Of a DNA stretch of 64,000 bases, positions 60,929 through 64,000 are shown piece by piece (position 1 is the stretch's first letter; each line of letters opens with the position of its first letter). Under the pieces are notes generated by a model. It saw nothing but the letters and a program-made list of their open reading frames with translations. It ran no database searches and had not been told where the DNA came from. Location of the stretch: positions 24,214 to 88,213 of the forward strand of contig JASANE010026598.1 of NCBI GenBank assembly GCA_030248225.1. Direction: 5' to 3'. Both the position numbers and the translations under genes were made by a program. The stretch is from Trileptium ribeirensis. Lineage: Eukaryota > Nematoda > Enoplea > Enoplida > Thoracostomopsidae.

Positions 60929-63927
60929 CTGAAATATTACTACCCGATCATTTAAAAAAACAAAAAATATATGTGTTGAAAGTTTAACTAACATTTTAGT
61001 TATATTACCCAAAGTAAGACAAATTTCAAACTAATTGAATGACCAATTATAGGCCTTGCTGTATACCATATTTGGTTCTCTTTCCTTTCCGACCTTGAGA
61101 GTGCGCTGTTTCAAAAAATATTTAAAAGACCTTACTTTTCGGCGTCTTCGCTTGATTTCGACATAAATAATGGATTTGGTGAATACACAAAGCTATTTTC
61201 ATGGATTGGTTTCAAGGAAGTGATTGTTCGATTTTCGTAAAATTCAATTAAAGTCTCGCCTAAGTTTAACTTAGACTGAACAAAAAATTAGTAGTATCAG
61301 CTATTGGGTAAAAGATATATGAGTCACCTCAAATGAACCGATATTTGCTGAAATTCTGAACTAATTTGAGCCTTACCTTAGATGCAGGGTTCAACATAAT
61401 TACCATCTCGTCAGCTGGTGTAAAACAAGGCCAGCGTGGTTTCATAGAATCTATGGATGGCTGTCATTGTATAATCATCTGTAATAGGTTCTGATTTTTG
61501 TGGTATATACCACCATTAAAACTCTGAATCATTGAAGCTTAGGAGCTTGAACCAGTCTCATAGGAGTTAAGGCCAGTGTATTCGGCATGGTACAAAATGC
61601 GCAATACCGGTGCTGAAACCATCACAGCCAATCAATTGACGACAGGCTAAATTCCTTCATTAGATGGGGTTTGTCTACGGTCAACCTTAAACCATGTGAA
61701 ACCGTGAATGAAAACGTCTGTTGCGGTTATGTTTGATGACAAGACCATCGCATACAAAGTGCCTAAAATATATAGATTGTACTAAATACCTGAAAACAAT
61801 ATTTAACCAAACAAATGAAGGCTATGGAAATTGGGATTGTCGATTCTAAACCCATTGAAATTCGCTGAAACGACATGAAATATCCCCGCTGGACTGTAAG
61901 TAACCCAAACCGAAAAAATTATATATATAGTCTATTTTTTATTCCCTGCTGCCAATACATAACCAAACAAATGAACACATACTACATTGTAGAACTCGAG
62001 TACATTCTGCCATAAAACGCTGGAGACCACCGGAAAAGTATAATATATATAGCTGATATCGCAAATATATTTATATCAAATTCTGATATCAAATTCAGAT
62101 ATCAAATTTATCGCAAATATATTTATAAAATCGTCAATTATAATCGTGTTCATCATGATTCGTAATATTAAACACCTTTTTAAAGTTACTAACACGCATT
62201 AAAATGATGGAAATTGAAAAATGCAGTATTTCGGGCAAACTGTCGACCAACAATGTTCGGGTACACTACGCATTAATCTCGATGTCGGTTAGTAGCATCC
62301 GTTTTTCGATTGCGAAACACAGGAACTGGCATGGCCAGAATTAGCAAAGAACCGTTGAAACAAGTTTTCTGGCTATTTGTAACCAGGGATGTGGGGTCTG
62401 AGCTCTTAGAATTTAAAAGGACGCATGATCACCACTTTTGCTACCAAACTAAAAAAATTTCGTCGAAATCCACTCACACGAGGATGAGTTATGAGTAACA
62501 CCGACACAGAAAAAAGAAGTATTCACAATATTTTCTCCTAATGCTCTCACAGGAAACATCGCTTGCTTCGTTCGCTCCGTCTCAAATAGCTAAAAATGAC
62601 GCCACATGAGCTCTTCAGGTTTACCAGAAGGGCGTGAACGTAAAAGAAAGTCTGGAGTACGTTACTCAGAACGAACAAAATATATCTAGTGGTGGTAGGC
62701 AGTATGATCGAAAAAAAACGGTACGCGACGTAGTACCACTTTACAAAGAATGTGCGTACTGGTTACCGTGAGTATATATAAGCACATGCTTGAACAAGTT
62801 GGCCGATTTTGGCGGTTGACCTACATGTCCGTCCTCTAGAAATATATCTCCCAGACGCCAACGTTCCAGATATTTATATATACATGTCGGCATATGTCTG
62901 GGATACGATCAACATGCCCGTCCTACATACATATTTCTCCCTCAGAGAGAGAGGGGACATCCCTCTCTCCCAGGGTGTTTGCACCCATAGAGCAGTACAC
63001 TGGTACGGGCACCCGTGAGTAGCGGATATTACCTGCGGATAGTGGGTATCTGTAATATGATAATAATGCATATTTAGCACTCAGAATGGCTGAATTACTA
63101 AGTGGTTCCATCAAATCAGTGGCATCAAAATGACATAGTGGCATCGTTTACAAAGCCATATTCTGAAATGTTGGTGGATCTTTTTCACCTCGCTGTCGAA
63201 ATTATACACTAGGTGATTTCTTTTAGCGGCCACTTCGTGGCTCACATTATTAGGTAGTGGCCGGAGTCATCAAAACAACTAAATAGTTCCCTTTACTGAG
63301 CCGCTGTTCAAAAGAGTGGATGATTCTGTTCCTTTATTGGACAGCAAACGAAAAGGAGTATTAATGGGTACCCGTCCGAAAACTAAGGGGCGCTCCGACC
63401 AGTGTCATATCATCCTTAAGCGAAAAACTTTTCTTTTAAAGTGGCTGTTTGAGCGGTAGACGGCGAATGATAAAAGTGAGTCACTTTCTAGACCACGTAG
63501 CCCGAGTGGCGAATGCCCCATGCAAAGAATTTACAATTACGAAGCTTGATGCAGATGATTTGTTTAAAGTCAAGAATGATAAACTTCCAAAGCCCCGATA
63601 TAGGTTTACAATTTACTGGCTGTAGGGACCTGAAAAATTCTCCTGAGCCCACGGGTATAGGCTTAGTGGCCATGGACAAACCTTCAATTTTCACCGGCAC
63701 CCGCGGACTCAAAAATTTTTGCATTTATTTGTGTAGGTCCTTAGTTTATGATGAAAATAAGAAATATTGTTCTTGCATTAGCAGTTTTAGGCCCTCTGAT
63801 ATTAACTGATATTATGCTGAGACAGCCAAGAAAACACAACCTTAAGGTGCCAGGTGCAAAAACTGAATCACTCTAGACTTGGCCACTGAAATATTTTAAC
63901 AGAAATCATTGTTATGGTTTATATATG
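60929..63927. other. Mostly unassigned; no confident gene
   Basis: Contains a short palindromic stretch at about 62045-62130 built from GATATC and CAAATATATTTATA in both orientations, a small duplication at 62815-62945 (ATGTCCGTCCT and ATGCCCGTCCT, each followed by an ATATATCTCC-type tail), and a reverse copy of the 13661 motif near 62566. Frames are short and unremarkable. Confidence 0.4.
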
Positions 63928-64000
63928 TAATAACCGGTGACGCAGCTGCATGGCGCAACTTCCTAACACCATGCCTATACGACCCCGGCTATCGTAACCT
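63928..64000 (+). repeat. Dispersed repeat terminus, copy 2 (cut by window end)
   Basis: It matches 782-855 in the same orientation and begins at the same base. The rest of the element would lie to the right of the window. Confidence 0.6.

Overview
The window is AT-rich eukaryotic DNA, probably from an invertebrate animal. The evidence is a Ty3/Gypsy retroelement carrying an envelope-like gene, an I/Jockey-type LINE with an RNase H remnant, several MITE/foldback elements, microsatellites, and fragments of intron-containing host genes with splice sites and AATAAA signals. I see nothing prokaryotic (no operons, ribosome-binding sites or CRISPR) and cannot name a phylum. Most of the window is repeat-derived and most ORFs in it are noise.

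Layout. Bases 1-781 hold nothing recognisable. Bases 782-6660 are GC-richer, apparently non-coding, and packed with perfect stem-loops plus a tRNA-like sequence; the first 75 bases recur at the right edge (63928-64000). Bases 7929-10320 are a tandem array with a ~175-bp unit, interrupted by another repeat. A probable terminal host exon lies at 12189-12403 (+). Diverged 1.26-kb repeat units fill 13950-15860. A degraded Ty3/Gypsy element on the minus strand spans 16037-24908. It reads in sense order: envelope-like ORF, protease, RT, RNase H, integrase, a long tail with an AT-hook, an Arg-rich region, and an intact 303-codon ORF whose first two thirds is a NADAR (YbiA-like) domain and whose last third resembles an SGNH hydrolase without its serine. 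Near-identical ~900-bp direct repeats (14357-15257, 24907-25808) lie near or at its two ends but lack LTR hallmarks.

Bases 25820-40968 form a giant foldback: two ~7.5-kb arms around a ~170-bp centre. A minus-strand LINE pseudogene follows (about 42310-45440), then a 679-bp MITE and a plus-strand LINE fragment. From 49.7 to 60.9 kb the minus strand carries three phase-compatible exons of a small single-pass membrane protein with a Cys-rich ectodomain like the Shisa/WBP1/VOPP1 group. Its introns hold foldbacks, a 49-bp minisatellite and a 29-bp palindromic repeat. Copies of an element with A-tracts phased at about 10-11 bp are scattered through the window.

The most interesting candidate system is the NADAR enzyme carried by the retroelement. 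NADAR proteins are known to remove ADP-ribose from guanine. This ORF is open while the element's env, protease, RT and integrase are all broken. The giant foldback and the stem-loop array come next.
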